A stretch of DNA of 64,000 nucleotides from Rhipicephalus microplus (taxonomy: Eukaryota > Arthropoda > Arachnida > Ixodida > Ixodidae), in contig NC_134704.1 in the NCBI RefSeq assembly GCF_043290135.1, positions 19,424,001 to 19,488,000 of the forward strand, read 5' to 3'. Shown in pieces: positions 44,396-57,089 of the stretch; the first letter of the stretch is position 1, and each line of letters begins with the position of its first letter. Below the pieces are notes generated by a model, which did no database searches, was not told where the DNA came from, and saw nothing but the letters and a program-made list of their open reading frames with translations. A program made the position numbers and the translations under genes.

Positions 44396-47300
44396 GCCTT
44401 ATAAAGCTAAGTAAAACTAAAACAAGAGCAAAGTACCCGCAGTAACTTGTAAGCAGCGAATGGCTGGCTATGGCGGAATGAATTCACCTGTCGGAAGTGC
44501 CGTTACCATACCGCCAGCCTTCAAAATAGTAGTGGCCACGCGGTTGCCAGCACAACTGGCGCACTTTTTGCTACCCCACCCGGCAACCTGACGTCACGTC
44601 AATACAACCTACATATAGTTCAGTTATAGCATCAACACCCTGCTATACTTTTGTTGAAAGAGCTCTTTCTTCCCACAAAAGATTTTGTGCGTGCAATGTC
44701 TTGCGTGGCGCTGTGCATATAAATACCCTACATTTGTCTACACTCGAGGTCATCGCTTGATCCCTCCCCGATGCATTCTTTATCACCTCCTTCCCTGTGC
44801 AAAGAAAGCGCCTAAAAGCAGACGCAGCTATTGCATGCGCGAGCTTAATATTATGACGTTCAATAGTTGAACTCCCAAAGGAATTTGTCACGGACAGCAG
44901 GACGAGTGATGGATGCTCACAGAGACCGGTGCCTCCACCACAACGCACTTATCGAAGCCTCACAACCTTCTTTCCCTCAACCCCTCAGCCACCTCCACAA
45001 CAGTCGTGCCACTGTCGTCGTCGCGTGTGCCGGGCAAGGGACGGGGCCATGCCTGCTTTAATCCGCTTATATGTTCCACGCCATCGAGGGACCAGAGTCA
45101 TCCCTGCACTTGACCTGGCAGGTTCACGGTCCCCGCGACAATTACTGGATTAGATTTGGACTCCCCGAGATCAATCTTTGGCTAGACGCGGAGACGGCGC
45201 GCCTCCACGTGTGCGCCATTCTCTAATGCAAAGATGCGGAGAGCCCCCCTCGAATGCGATGACATCAAAGGCACCGGCTTCTGTAGATACGCAGGCTTCG
45301 ATTGGGACAGTTTGCCCAATGCCATGAGCTATTCGCGCCGCCTGCTCTATGTACAGATTCGGTTCGCCTCTCGACCGAGTGATCCTGGCAATGCTATTCG
45401 CACGAGTCACACAGACAGGTACTGTCCAACGTAATACAACACTTCTTGTAGATTATGTTTACCCCCCATTGGACGGTGTTTATTATTCTAAGTAATACAG
45501 GGTGTCTTCAAGAGGCATGTTGCGTATTCTTTGTTTACTTTGTTACTTTTCTAGCGCTTCATTCTTGCGATGAATAGTGATGCAAGAAAGCGTCTCTTTC
45601 GAGTGAGACAATTAGGTATATGTGCTAACTTGTACGAAAGCGAAGACGGATTACAGTAAATATAATCACTGGTGACTGAATCAGCTGTCCTCGTCAATGA
45701 TAAAGTTAACAATTACATTACTGTATAATACCATATTTATATTTCTACTACACACTGCGAAAGTAGGTGTACTGAAACAGTGCGAATACGTAAAAAAGTA
45801 AGATCTTGGGAGATAAGGGCGGGTTGTAGCGTGAACGCAGGCCTATAGAACAGGGAAGGGAATGTGAAAAGATGTGAGAGATACGCCATTTCACATTATG
45901 CTGCAAGCCCCGTGCCACCGTATATCTATTGCTGAAAGAAGAATCTTACGACCAAAAGATATATACTATGGCGGAAACACGGACAAGAAAATCGGGGACT
46001 GTAGACGTTAAAGTTTTCTGCCCATGCCTGTCCGCCATCACACCCGCAATCCCAGAAAGCATACAAAACACCCAAAAAGTAAGATGTAGAACAGAGACCA
46101 ATGAAGCTTGCGCGCCCACTTTACGTCAGAACAACGATACGGTGTGTACTTATAGACACAAGCGAACTGAGGGTTATGGACTACGGGAGCAAGTAGACCA
46201 CACCTCAGACGCAGCCATGGGATACACACAGGTTACAGCATGCAGAGCAGACACCCCTAAATGAAGCACCCATAACTCAGGCGTTTCTTAGGGCATGCGC
46301 TACGGGAGCCGGCCAGAGTCGCTGCCGTAAATATTTCGCGGGGGGAAAAAAAGTACGAAAGACAAAACCTCACGCTCGAGCAACGCGCACAACGCGCATT
46401 CTCTTGGCGGGCGACAAGCGTTTATCTCTTCCAGTTAGTGCACGGAAACCCACCGGCACCTGGAGAGGAGAGGCTCTGGGGCCGAGTCTCGGTGCATGCC
46501 GCATGTGTGTACCCTCCCCCGACGAGCAGCAACGACGCGATCGCCCGAAGCAACGCCAGCTCGTGTGCGGTACACGCGGTCACCGCTGGCTGCGAAGAAA
46601 TGGCGGCAAGCATGCAAGCCGTGTAGATGCACGCCTGAAGAGGGGTACACCGCTAGAGAGACACCGCCGCGCAGAAAGGCGCCATTGCCGCAACAGCCGT
46701 GAAGACATTACGAGTGGGAGGTGGGACGGTCGTCCTTCTGTCTCGCAGAGCATGACGGCCGTTGCGGCGTGCGGCTGCTTTATAGGCGACGCTGAGCACA
46801 CCTCCTTCCCGGTCGTGCGGTGCCTTATCTGGAGACAGTTATGGCCTGTTTTCAAATCGGTCCCGAGTCGTTTTGGGAAACGTTTTCTCGCCGCGTGCGT
46901 GGCCCGCCGTTTCTTCGCTGTGGTCCGTCCATCTCGAGCGGGGAAGGCGACCGCATGCAGAGCAAGGCGCGCACATGACGCAATGGCGCCACGTCTGACC
47001 ACCTTGCTTTCTTTCGCATGCATAGCGAGACACTCGGGGCGGCGGTGCGGTCTTGCCCCAAACGCGAACGCTTGGCTGCATAATTGGCAGCAGTTCATGC
47101 CTGGGGCGGAAGCCCTGTCCCCTCCACATGGTGGTCCTGCTGGATGGAAGTAGGAACTTTGTTATATAAGCTTTCACTAGCGAGATGTCAGTGTAAGTAT
47201 CGGACACAGAGACTTTTTGATCTGTGGGATCAGCAACTGACATAGGATATCGGTCTAATCGGCCAGACATATCGACCAGAAATATCGGCCAGACATTACG

Positions 47301-48649
47301 GCGCTTTCCATGTGTGAGATAGACCTTACCAAAATTCTATGGAACTACATTGCGTGAGTACGTGTATACCATCAAGGACCCAGACCTTACTTTGCCAAAA
47401 CACGCATTTCTGTTAATAATCAATTAAAGCAGGAAGCATATTTAGAAAGGTTGGGTTCGGCCATAGACACGGAAGGGGCGCACGGCCCCTCATTCATTGG
47501 AAAATCTGTTCGAAAGCCTCTGCTGTTTCCACTAAATCAAGCACTTACTATGCAAGACTTTATAGACTTCGTTGAAATAAAGCTACACTTAATCGTGAAA
47601 ACTTTCAATGCAACAAGATTAAGCGACACGACCCCTCCATGTAGCCTACGAGTCCACGACAATCGGCTGGTGCACAGAAGATGGTGTTTAGATGAAGAAA
47701 CTGTCGCACTGCCACTCCACGTAAGAGAAAGGAGCTTGCATCACATCTCGGATGCCTCGTATTCCTCCTTACCGTCCTGCCCCGTGATGTACAACGACGT
47801 TACTCTTTTTTTTTCTTCTTCTCCGTCTTCACGGTTTGTTATGACCACGGTCGTTACGACAGCACGGTGGCCCGATCATTGTTAAAAGCCAAAAGAAATG
47901 AAGAGGATGTGGAGGAGGAAAAGGGGGCAAGAGGAAAGAAGAAAAGAAGCCCCCCGCCGAAAACGACCACTGCAATGGCCCTAAAAGTGATAGTTATAGC
48001 CCCTTAGTACTACCACCGCAGGGTCGAAGCAATATATACCGTTGGCCTCCAACACGACGCCGTTTCTCTCCAAAAAGAGACAGATAGTAATGCCTAACGA
48101 AAACATAAAGGGGGGGGGGGGGGCGAGGCACCTGTGTCTCCGACACATCACGCTTGTCTCCGACGGGGCGGCGTCCTTCTTCTGGCATTCGCTGGTGCCG
48201 CTATGGCTTAGCCCTGTAGAGAATCAAAGTACATAGAACCTCGGACGCATAGCTGCCGCGAGTGGAAACTACCGCTTGAGCCGCAGCTTCTCGAGGGATT
48301 CCACGTGGACAATGCGGCAGCCTTGCAGACGGGCAAGCCTTCCGTGAAGACGCAAGGCCGCGCGACTCTTTCTTTCTGTGGACGAAGAAACGTCTCGAGG
48401 GCCGCCGACGCCCGCCCGCTCAGGGAAAGCCTTTGTATCCGGCCGGCTGTTAATCTACTGACTCCGTCAGCAAGTCTGCGAAACAGAACCCATAACCGCC
48501 GTAGGTGGCGTCGGCGGCAAAGCCGTCCCTTGAGAGGTCGTTCTCGTCTCTAACGAAGAGAAGAGTGGTGGGTTATGAGCGGTGTTAACTGCCCGTTTGC
48601 GTTTAAATGAAAGGCAGCCTGCGGAGTTTTAAACGAGTGCTGCATGCCG
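44396..48649. other. No supportable gene; GC-rich island 46.29-47.11 kb
   Basis: The island has a 249-codon plus-strand ORF (46404-47153) and a 172-codon minus-strand ORF over the same bases; both are Arg/Cys-rich and without domains. 'ctttataggc' at 46778-46787 is TATA-like. A G-run lies at 48109-48122. A 144-codon ORF at 47451-47885 is unassigned. Confidence 0.4.
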
Positions 48650-48790
48650 CGACGATCCTCTTGTCCCCTTGCAGTGCTACCGCTTCGCCCAGGCAGATCC
48701 GAAAAGACGTTGGCAAGTCCGGCTGGGAATTCGGTGATCTGTTCTCCGTTGTGCCTGGCGATCAGGTCGGCTTTCAACTTGGCTTAGCGC
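48650..48790 (-). pseudogene. Possible Gypsy-type LTR retrotransposon fragment
   Basis: Minus-strand reading gives KADLIARHNGEQ, ITEFPAGLANVFSDLPGR, a phrase like the stretch just upstream of RT in Gypsy polyproteins, where a short 'F-x-D-x-P-G-R' motif is typical. The match ends after about 35 residues, and no protease, RT or LTR was found. Low-to-moderate confidence from memory of the motif only. Confidence 0.4.
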
Positions 48791-50228
48791 GAGTGGCAAA
48801 ACAACCACGCGAAACGCAAAATGCTTAGTTCGTGAGTTCTGTGCTTTTTGACAAGGCGTCCAAGTGGTCTTGTCAGGGAGGGTAGTAATCCCCGTTTGCA
48901 GGTCACAGCCACGGCATGAGATCAAAATATTTGTATTGGGGCTCAAAGTGCTGACATGTGGTTAAAAGGTTTTGTAGCCCATATGGCCCGAGCTATCCCG
49001 TCTCCTCGTTTCGTCTAGGGTGGAACCACCACACTGCCTTTAGGGCCCCTCCCATGATCCGTTTTCTCATGATTTCAATAAAGCTCTTTTTCTCTCTATA
49101 TCTGTCTTGATCTTTCTGTTGTGATTGTTCCGGTTTCTCTTTCCCAACCGTATCCTTATGGGATCAATTCCGAGTGTATATTTTCCGTGATAGCGAAGAA
49201 GTGAACACATAAGAATATATTAAACGTGATATTCAACGCATGAATGAGGTAATTAAAACTTTGGCAAACAAATGAATCATTAAACTGACATCTGCTACCC
49301 TTAACGTTTGCTCATGTGTGCGTACAAGAAAAAAAAGAAGCAACTCCCCCCCCCCTCCCCCCGCCACCTGCTGGCTAAGCTTTTGCGCGCGAACCTCAAA
49401 GAACGCTAGGCGTGGTAAGCGAAATTCAGACTTTATAAGAGCTCTGAACCACGAGCGAGCCATATGCCAATGACCCAGTCTTTATTTGTGGTGAACCGAC
49501 TGGGCCGCCTAACGTGTATACTACTGAATTACGAGAACACGATAGCTTCGTGTTCGTATGGTCTGAGCAGAGTCTCCGTATAACGTGGAGTACCACTAAG
49601 CAACGGCCTCGCATCAACGTAATTTATTACGAGAAAAGAAAGAGATTCAGGAATACTTGCTCTCGGTTATACAAAAGAAAAAAACACAATCGCTGCGAAA
49701 CCAGTTCGTGACTCGTAGTGTAAACAGAACGCGTTTGGTTTCCGAGAAATACTCGGAGAAAGGAACGGGGGGCGTAGGCAGTTCATTCAGTTTAGGACCA
49801 GACTATAATTGCGTCAGCCCGGAGAAACGAGGCAGGAGTTATGCGGCCACAAACATGCCATCTTTGCTGGTGCGCATGTACACAACGCGCGCCTCCCGAG
49901 GATGGCTGAAGGAAGAGGCCAACCTGCAGTTGCCCCCTGCAGTTCTCCACGCCGGGTTCCTTTTGTGCATCCACACAATGACGCGCGTAGGCGCGCTTGC
50001 CGTACACTACGCTTCGGAAGAGACTGACCTGTACAAAGGGAATATTTGAATGGGAACGTCGAAACAAATGATAACTTTGAGCTGAACAAGACTTGGCACG
50101 GCCTATATACACGCGACCTCCCTCAATAGCGAAAATCTTGGGCCCATCGCCAACAGGAAACCTACAAGCCACTGCTGCGCGTGCCGTAATTCACTTTCTG
50201 GAGGAATCAAAAATATCTCAAAAGTAGC
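48791..50228. other. No supportable gene
   Basis: 'ttcaataaagctctttttctctct' split over 49075-49098 looks like a retroelement or transcript 3' end (AATAAA then T/C tract), but nothing coding precedes it. C-run at 49347-49363. Confidence 0.45.
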
Positions 50229-50400
50229 GATTGACTCATTTGTGGGGTTTACCGTTCCAAAACCACCATATGATTATGAGAGACACCGTATTGGATGGTT
50301 CTTGAAATTTAAACCACCCGGGGTTCTTTAACGTGCGCCCAAGTCTGGGCACACGGGCCCACAGCATTCTCGTCTCCATCGAAAATGCAGCCACCGCAGC
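50229..50400 (-). mobile_element. 5'-truncated SINE, minus strand
   Basis: Forward text 'gtggggtttaccgttccaaa', 'accaccatatgattatgaga', 'ggttctttaacgtgcgcc' and 'gaaaatgcagccaccgcagc' matches the SINE body in reverse. The tRNA head is missing (breaks at 50400). No (TCAA)n tail and no TSD, so fairly old. Confidence 0.8.
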
Positions 50401-51492
50401 ATATAAAAAATACTAAACCAAAAAAAAAGAAAATGTATTCGCGTAATTGTTAAACGGTGCGCTTCAACAATATTCTTGTGTTAACATTTTGGCAGTGAAA
50501 TCTGTGTGATAAGCTTTGTTAAAACAGTGCAGTATTTAACAGACTAATGCCGAGAGACACGATCATGCACCTTTGACATATCAGTGAACTGTCATATTTT
50601 GTGTGGATGTTTCAGTTGCGGGAATACTTGTGTTTTTCCAAATTATGTGTAGTTGAAGCAGATTCCTGTACTGAAAAACTTGGGCTCGGTGCGCAAGTGC
50701 TGTGCTATGTACCTATGTACCCTTGGGTTTGCTATCTAATATCTGATGCCTACTTTTGTGCAAGAGAAAAGGAGCACCGGCGCCACTCATTGGCCCCAAC
50801 CTATTCTTCTATGTGAGAACTGCAGTGGGGTCAAATGGAGCACTTTTATTTCTGGCTTGTTACTTTGCGCAAAGGGGAAAGCTCAAAGTATTATGGTGCG
50901 AATGGTAAGCCATGTATGTATAATAAGGGTCAAATGTCTAGACACTATGATGGCTCATGAGACACAAAATTTGACAGTCGGTATCGGCGGCTTCAACACG
51001 AGCGACGCAGAAAAATACGTGGAGACGTTATCACGATGTCATCGTCTCAAATGTTTGGTGTTATCATGACATCACTATGACATCACTTTGTGGCGTTCTC
51101 GTTTGGTCAAACGTGCACGGGTCACGTAGGCCGCGACAAACTAGATGAGAAGAAGAGATCGTGTAATGCCTCCGATCTTGGAAGCAGTGAGACACCACGT
51201 TAGGTGCAGAAAAAATCCGAGATAGGGGAGGAGGAGGGGGGCGTACGTGGGATGATTACAGCATCGGCTGAGAAGAAAAAGATGAGATGGAGAACGCTTG
51301 CAAGCCTCCGATCCTGAAGCCAGTGCAAGGCACAGAAACATTTCTAAGGGGGTGGGAGGATCAACACATCGACTGCGAAAAAGTAGATGAATTTCGTCTT
51401 CGAGTCGTCTTAGGTAACTGGGAGTTTTTCGTTTGTACTTTGCGTAGTTTTATTTGAAATTTCTTGTAGTTTTGTATGAGGGACCGAAAGTA
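50401..51492. other. No supportable gene; decayed tandem pair
   Basis: The stretches starting near 51160 and 51296 share 'gcctccgatc' and 'gaagc-agtg' spaced alike (period about 136), an old tandem duplication. Nothing else. Confidence 0.45.
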
Positions 51493-51730
51493 TATGTTTC
51501 ATATGCAAGCTAGTAAACTTTTCGACGTGTTGATGTTACTTTGATAGGGTTATTTATTTCGTTACCTTGAACAACTTTTTGTTGTATTTTCGACAGACTC
51601 GAGATACAATGTATGTGTCATATGCAAGCTAGTAAACTCTTCAACGTGTTGATGTTACTTTAATAGGGTTATTTAATTCGTTACCTTTAACTACTCTTTG
51701 TTGTATGTTCGACAGACTCGAAATACAATG
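51493..51730. repeat. Two 119 bp tandem units
   Basis: Unit 1 51493-51611, unit 2 51612-51730, about 90 percent identical ('catatgcaagctagtaaact', 'cgtgttgatgttactttgat' versus 'aat', 'gttcgacagactcg'). AT-rich, non-coding. Confidence 0.9.
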
Positions 51731-53409
51731 AGGATCGCGCACCTGAACTGTGTCCCAAATTCTGCTTTCGAACAAGGCCAAAGCTAAGCAGAAGATAGAC
51801 TCTTGAAGAGATGAAAAAATTATAAAGAAGTGGAGGGAGGGGGGTACCACTAGTGCCAGCGTTTTGACAAGTGATTTTCTCTTCTTCGAGACTGAAACGA
51901 AGACAAGACCAGCCTGGTCACTTGTCGAAACATTAAAACTAGTGACACCTCTGTTTAAAGAATTTTTCTAACTTCTTTTTAGTGATATAAATAAGGGAGA
52001 AGTAAACGGTGGCATAGCCTCGCACAGTACAGTTCATGCGCCAAAAACAGTGTGTACGTGCCAACAGCTCCAAACATAGCATAGCAGTGCACAATATAGC
52101 ATAGCAAGGAGGTGATAAAGAGAGGTCAGGGCGAGGAGGAGCGATGCGAAGGTGAAAATGACGAAAAAGATAAAGAAAAAGGCGAACTGAGGGGGTAAAT
52201 CATAGCTGGAGCATTAACAGTACAGCATTGCAAGAAGTGGGAAACAAGAAAAGGTTAGGACGAGTGATGGCAAGGTGAGTAAAAAAAAGGACAATACAGA
52301 GAGAGCATCAGTTGCTCATCAAAAGCTCTCAGTGCCATTGGTTATTTCGCGCCGTTGCTCATCAACTGCGCCCACCGACGGGAACAGTCTGCGCGCAACG
52401 CCATTTGCCCAGCGTGGCGCGAGCCGAGAGTGAGCGACGAAAGACCAGTGCTTCTACTGGGGTTGCCACAGAAACTTTGCATGTTAGCACTGGCGTGAAG
52501 AGTTCGGACATTCTTGCATCGTCTGTGACAGGCTGTTATTCAATACTACCCTATGTACTTTAAGGAAAGAACTAGCATCAGCCAGGTAGCCTACGTTAAG
52601 CCTCTAATATTAGCCATCTTCATTGTTCCTTAAGATGTACACGGCTAGCGTAAACTTCTCCGCCCACATCCCCCTTTCTTTTTGGTAGAAAATGAAAGGA
52701 AAGCGTGCGTGGTGGACTTAACAGTGTTGTTCCGAGGCCCCAGAATGAACCGCTACAAAATGAGGATTAGTGGTATGCCGCACAACTCCACTGCGAGTGC
52801 AAAGAAAACTGTCAGTGATGCCCCACTTGCCAAACTTCTTGCTTCATTCAGTGCTTACCTGGCCATAAAAAAGAAATAGCGAAATACTATACTTCCTAAG
52901 TACCAAAGCATACGATTCTAAACTGCAATAGTGCGTATGTATTCGCGCGCATGACAATACTTAAATTACCTAAAATAGCAAACAAAATAGTTCTGCGATA
53001 AATAACACCCAACTTAGTATGCTTTTTTTACTGTTTTGTTCAATTGTGAGTTATGTTGTAACTTTATTGTTAGTTATAACACCCAGCTACCTTAACGCTC
53101 TTTGACCGTGATTGAGCATTCGGTGACAGCAACGGTTTGCATGTAGAGATTTCACATGAACGCATAAAAAAACATTTACGGGGATGCGGGGGGGGGGGGG
53201 GGGGCGGAGGGGAAGAGGCTTCATTTTGACGTGACCTCGAGAGGGAAGCTAGAACGGCAGATGCCATTCCAAAAATAAGCAAAGGAGCGCATTGCGTGAG
53301 CGCCCTGTGGAATTTCGAATCAACGCGATTCCAAGTGCTCAGATTCATATTGTTGAAAAAGTTCTTTTTTTGCCGCCTCAGGCAATATCAATAAATCCTT
53401 GCTTTAAGA
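51731..53409. other. No supportable gene
   Basis: G-run at 53188-53206. ORFs under 93 codons without domains. Confidence 0.5.
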
Positions 53410-53523
53410 TGTTCATTAGGTTAAGCGCGGCACTAGAATGACGAAAATGAAAACAAGTGAAACACAGACAAGTGCTCCCTGTCCCACTGTCGTCTTTTCA
53501 GAGCCGCGCTTAACCCTATGAAC
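53410..53523. repeat. Inverted repeat, Penelope-end-like
   Basis: Arms tgttcattaggttaagcgcggc (53410-53431, split here as 22 bp) and its near-complement at 53502-53523 (21 of 22). Interior 'aaacacagacaagtgctccc' and 'ccactgtcgtctttt' resembles the interior of the 4.0 kb hairpin ('cacagagacaag', 'tgtcgtcgtttt'), and both are followed on the right by '...ccaacaag'. Confidence 0.7.
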
Positions 53524-54114
53524 ATGTTACACCAACAAGTCAAAAAATCCACCCCTTCAGTAACATAGACGTCATTATTTACGACTGTATACGTCTACCA
53601 ACTCATGTTCCACTCAAAAAACGTACCATAACCCACGATATCTGTTAACGTATTGAAGTGAGGAGAACCATTTCGGCAATGCAATCTTCCAGTCACCAAG
53701 AAATAACTCTACCTTTGATACTGCACGTTTCCTTATAATGTGGTAGATACTTCGAACTTTCTCTTTCACCAGCGAGAATGAGAATTCTCACAGAACGTTC
53801 TGTCATTGTGCAGTCTAATGACTTCGACTTTTACTAAAAAAAAAAACTTATCGGGCATTTTGTTAACGTGTACTTGATATGAGGTCAATTCGACTATTGT
53901 GCACTTCTTCTCCAATGTTTTGTGATTGTCGCTGTGATCAAACAATAGCAAACGCAGTATCGCCCGCTGGTTTTATTTGGGAGATCGACTAATACAGCAA
54001 ACAAGAACAGCACGGTCGTTTATGAGCCGAAAAGTTACACTGCCACCTTTTAATTCTCTGAAAGGGACTAAAAGATAAAAGCCGTCTTGCCTTTCTTCTC
54101 AATAGGTTATATAC
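53524..54114. other. No supportable gene
   Basis: AT-rich, nothing recognised. Confidence 0.5.
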
Positions 54115-54205
54115 TAATCCCCCCTCGCAGTGGGGTAGCAAACCGGGTGCAATCTGGTTAACCTCCCTGCCTTTCCTTTGCTTTTTTTTTCTTTCTCTCT
54201 TTCTC
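54115..54205 (+). mobile_element. LINE 3' tail (GTTAACC family)
   Basis: 'gcagtggggtagcaaaccgg', 'ggttaacctccctgcctttc', T-run and (CT)n. One of the best preserved tails, close to the one in the 43.7 kb element. Confidence 0.8.
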
Positions 54206-55347
54206 ACCATTTGCCGAGCTTTCTGCCCCTAACGTGGTGTCTCATTTTCTCCGGGACCGGCCCACCATTAACCAAGCGATGATGTCATGTCACCACATAA
54301 TGCCATGAAGTATATAATCATCGCGGCTATCTTTGACGCCGCGATGATGTTACAAATGACAACATTACGGCTTCATCTGTCACCGTGTCACGTTTCAGCG
54401 CACTCGGTTGACGCCGACGTCACGGATGGTCACTTTTAAGGTTTCATGGGGCGTACAAGGCTTGTTTTAATAAATATTCAAGGAATTCTGAGGTACCCGC
54501 GAACGCTTGCAAGAAATGCGCACGCGCCAAAACCTCGCAGAGATCAAGCGATGGCCATCGAAAAAAAAAAAAAAAACAAGCCCAGTCAATTCCGCTGCGC
54601 AGTGCAGAGAGCTGCGAGTGCATGCGCAAGGCAGCTTGGTTTATGACTTACGCGTCGAAGGCGGGATACGCCCAACTCGTTATCGAAACTGACGCCTGAC
54701 GGCCGGGCGCGCAATAGAGCGCGCACGCGCTGGCAGGGGCCACATGCGAGATCTCGCCGGTGAAGTTACATACAACCTCAGTTCCACCATGTCGACGTTC
54801 TTTACAACTGCGGCGTGGTGGTCGCGGCCACCCTGCATACACATGCCGTCATGTGTGGGTTTTCGTGGTTGCCACAAGCAGAGCAAGCGAGCAGTCTGTT
54901 CGGCACCGATAAATTAGTCCACGCAAACGAACGCCTCAGTTCTCTCTCTCTTTCTCTCGCCGAATCGGCGCGAAGCAGGAGCTGTGAGTAACCCTTTCCG
55001 ACCGCAACGTCTTGAAGACGTTTATGGAACGAAATCGAGCACGTGGTTCCCTTCCCACTTCTACCTCTCAGCCGATACCTCTCTCGTTGTTTCGCCTAGC
55101 TTTTCCAGACCGCTTTACGGCAGCGTTAAAGATAAGTTACGAGACCGAGAGGTCGGTGCGACGTTTTTTTTTTTTTTTTTTCCCGTCGGGGCGCGGCGAC
55201 CTCATGGAGGTCTTGTGAGATAATGTGCCGCGGTCGCGCAAGCCATCCGGCCAAGACGTGTACACGCTTGCAACCCTTCGTGCGAGGCGTACCTTTATTT
55301 GCGGGGACCCCCACCGTGGTCTTTGCATGCGTCACATTCATGCCAAC
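54206..55347. other. No supportable gene
   Basis: A-run at 54560-54574 and T-run at 55164-55180. ORFs under 80 codons without domains. Confidence 0.5.
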
Positions 55348-55362
55348 TCGGCATGCACCGAG

Positions 55363-55600
55363 CCCCGCCGCGGTGGTCTAGTGGCTAAGGTACTCAGCTG
55401 CTGATCTGCAGGCTGCGGGATCGAATCCCGGCTGCGGCGGCTGCATTTCCGATGGAGGCGGAAAGGCTGTAGGCCCATGTGCTCAGATTTGGGTGCGCGT
55501 TAAAGAACCACAGGTGGTCGAAATTTCCGGAGCCCTCCACTACGGCGTCTCTTATAATCATATGGTGGTTTTGGGACGTAAAACCCCACATATCAATCAA
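55363..55600 (+). mobile_element. Full-length SINE with 15 bp TSD
   Basis: A box tggtctagtgg, B box ggatcgaatcc (one change), body and (TCAA)n end as in the 7.35 kb copy. Perfect repeats tcggcatgcaccgag at 55348-55362 and 55601-55615. Confidence 0.93.
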
Positions 55601-55679
55601 TCGGCATGCACCGAGGACCCACCGCGATGTCCGAGGGATGAAAAACGGCTATGTCGTTGGTGTGGCACGCATTGTTAAA

Positions 55680-56956
55680 AAAAAACAGACAATTGTCACA
55701 GGAACATCGAAGAAGCATCATCGTTACCATCTTTTAAACGTATTTCCAAAATTCTTTTGGATCAATCAGCAACTCCTGACACAAGTTATCAAAGTAGGTG
55801 CGATTGAATGATCTGGCCAGCTCTCTAACGCTACGTTTTAATTCAGACCGCTGTATGTAGCGATTACCCACTTTTGTAGTTCTGTTGAGCCCTATAAACT
55901 TTTCCTATTTTCCGTAACAACGAACGTAGTTGTCTGGTAAACCATGGTTTATCTTTGGCACTTTTGGAAGAGTGTTAGGAGGGGAACAAGCCGGTCTTGC
56001 AGATCAAACAGTTGGTTTTTAAGTAATCCCCACAACGCCCCCTCGATTAATTCATCCGCCTGTGCATCAAAAGTGGGAAAGTAGGATTCAAGTGCTAAAT
56101 TTAGTGCAGCATAGTTGGCCCTGTTATATGCATGCAGAATTGTAGGAGCCTTTTTCGATACCCTTAAATTCCGAAAGGGTAGCGTCCGCAACTGTAACAT
56201 TATGATCGCTTATGCCGTGCAAAGAACGCATGTTTGATAATATGTCCGGTGCGTCCCACAGCAACAAGTCAAGAACGTTTCCAGTGTCATCATTTCGAGA
56301 AGGGTCTCTTACCAACTGACGCAAGCTATTTTTCTGCATAAACTCAAGAAGAGAGAGAGAGATAAAGATACAAGGAAAGGCAGGGAGGTTAACCAGACAC
56401 ACATCCGGTTTGCTACCCTGCACTGGGGAAGGGATAAAGGGGAGAAAAGAGGTTGCACAAAGAAAACTCTGTATAGGCCGCTTCTTAGACTCCTCTCCAG
56501 CAAGATGCTCGACCCTCAGTTTATACCACGAAGGTTGAAATCACCTCCCTATATAATGCGTTAGCTTTTAAGTTAAAAAAGAAAGCAGTCATTTGAGCAA
56601 ACCGCTGACAATAAGCGCCAGGTGTTCAAACGAAATATTCAATGAGAAAACATTCCCCATTTCGAGTACGCGACTTGCAGAATACCGATTCACATTCCAA
56701 ACCAGGATCAACTCGAACACAAGGTAAGTCTGATCTTACAAGAAAAAATACGCCACTTACCCTGGATTCACGATCCATGGTCCAGCCTAAAACAGTGATA
56801 ACCAAGTGGGAACAACTCTCTGTCATGGCCTGTATAGCATCCGGTCATGACTCTGGGCCTAACACCACTGCAGGCTCAACACAACTTAATAGCAAACGGA
56901 AGTCGTCAACCCAATTTTTAAGTCTCCTGCAGTTGACGATCAGTAATCTTAATTGA
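55680..56956 (-). pseudogene. CR1-like LINE ORF2: endonuclease and linker, decayed
   Basis: Minus-strand pieces in order: LLIVNCRRLKNWVDDFRLLL, a GPES*PD block in place of TETWL-type text, GVFFLVRSDLP, VDPGLECESVFCKSRTRNGE, then GGDFNLRGIN (GDFN metal/catalytic motif near 56534-56550), a nested insertion, LEFMQKNSLRQLVRDPSRND, GNVLDLLLWDAPDI, GISDHNVTVADA (SDH motif), a frameshift, LHAYNRANYAALNLALESYF, further stops, and ARSFNRTYFDNLCQELLIDP (about 55740). These are EN motifs and the following linker of a two-ORF LINE; the RT domain is absent beyond 55680. Several stops and frameshifts. Belongs with the ORF1 remnant at 57090-57602. Confidence 0.8.
56346..56463 (-). mobile_element. LINE 3' tail nested inside the decayed LINE
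   Basis: Minus sense: ends in (CT)n at 56348-56358, with 'ggttaacctccctgcctttc' (56395-56376) and 'cagtgcagggtagcaaaccg' (56427-56408). It splits the endonuclease between GDFN and LEFMQKNSL. A 6 bp repeat aaactc (56340-56345 and 56464-56469) may be the TSD. Confidence 0.75.
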
Positions 56957-57089
56957 TGCGTAACAACTGATTGCTACAACGGTCACGTTCGAATTACGTC
57001 GACCGTAGTGCACTCATATCACTTGCTCGATATCACTGCTCGATATCACTTGCACCCAAGGTATAAGGTATCATATCTTAAGACAGTTT

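Noticed and set aside
46404..47153. 249-codon plus-strand ORF
   Set aside because: Lies in a GC-rich island where stops are rare; a 172-codon ORF overlaps on the other strand; Arg/Cys-rich with no domain.
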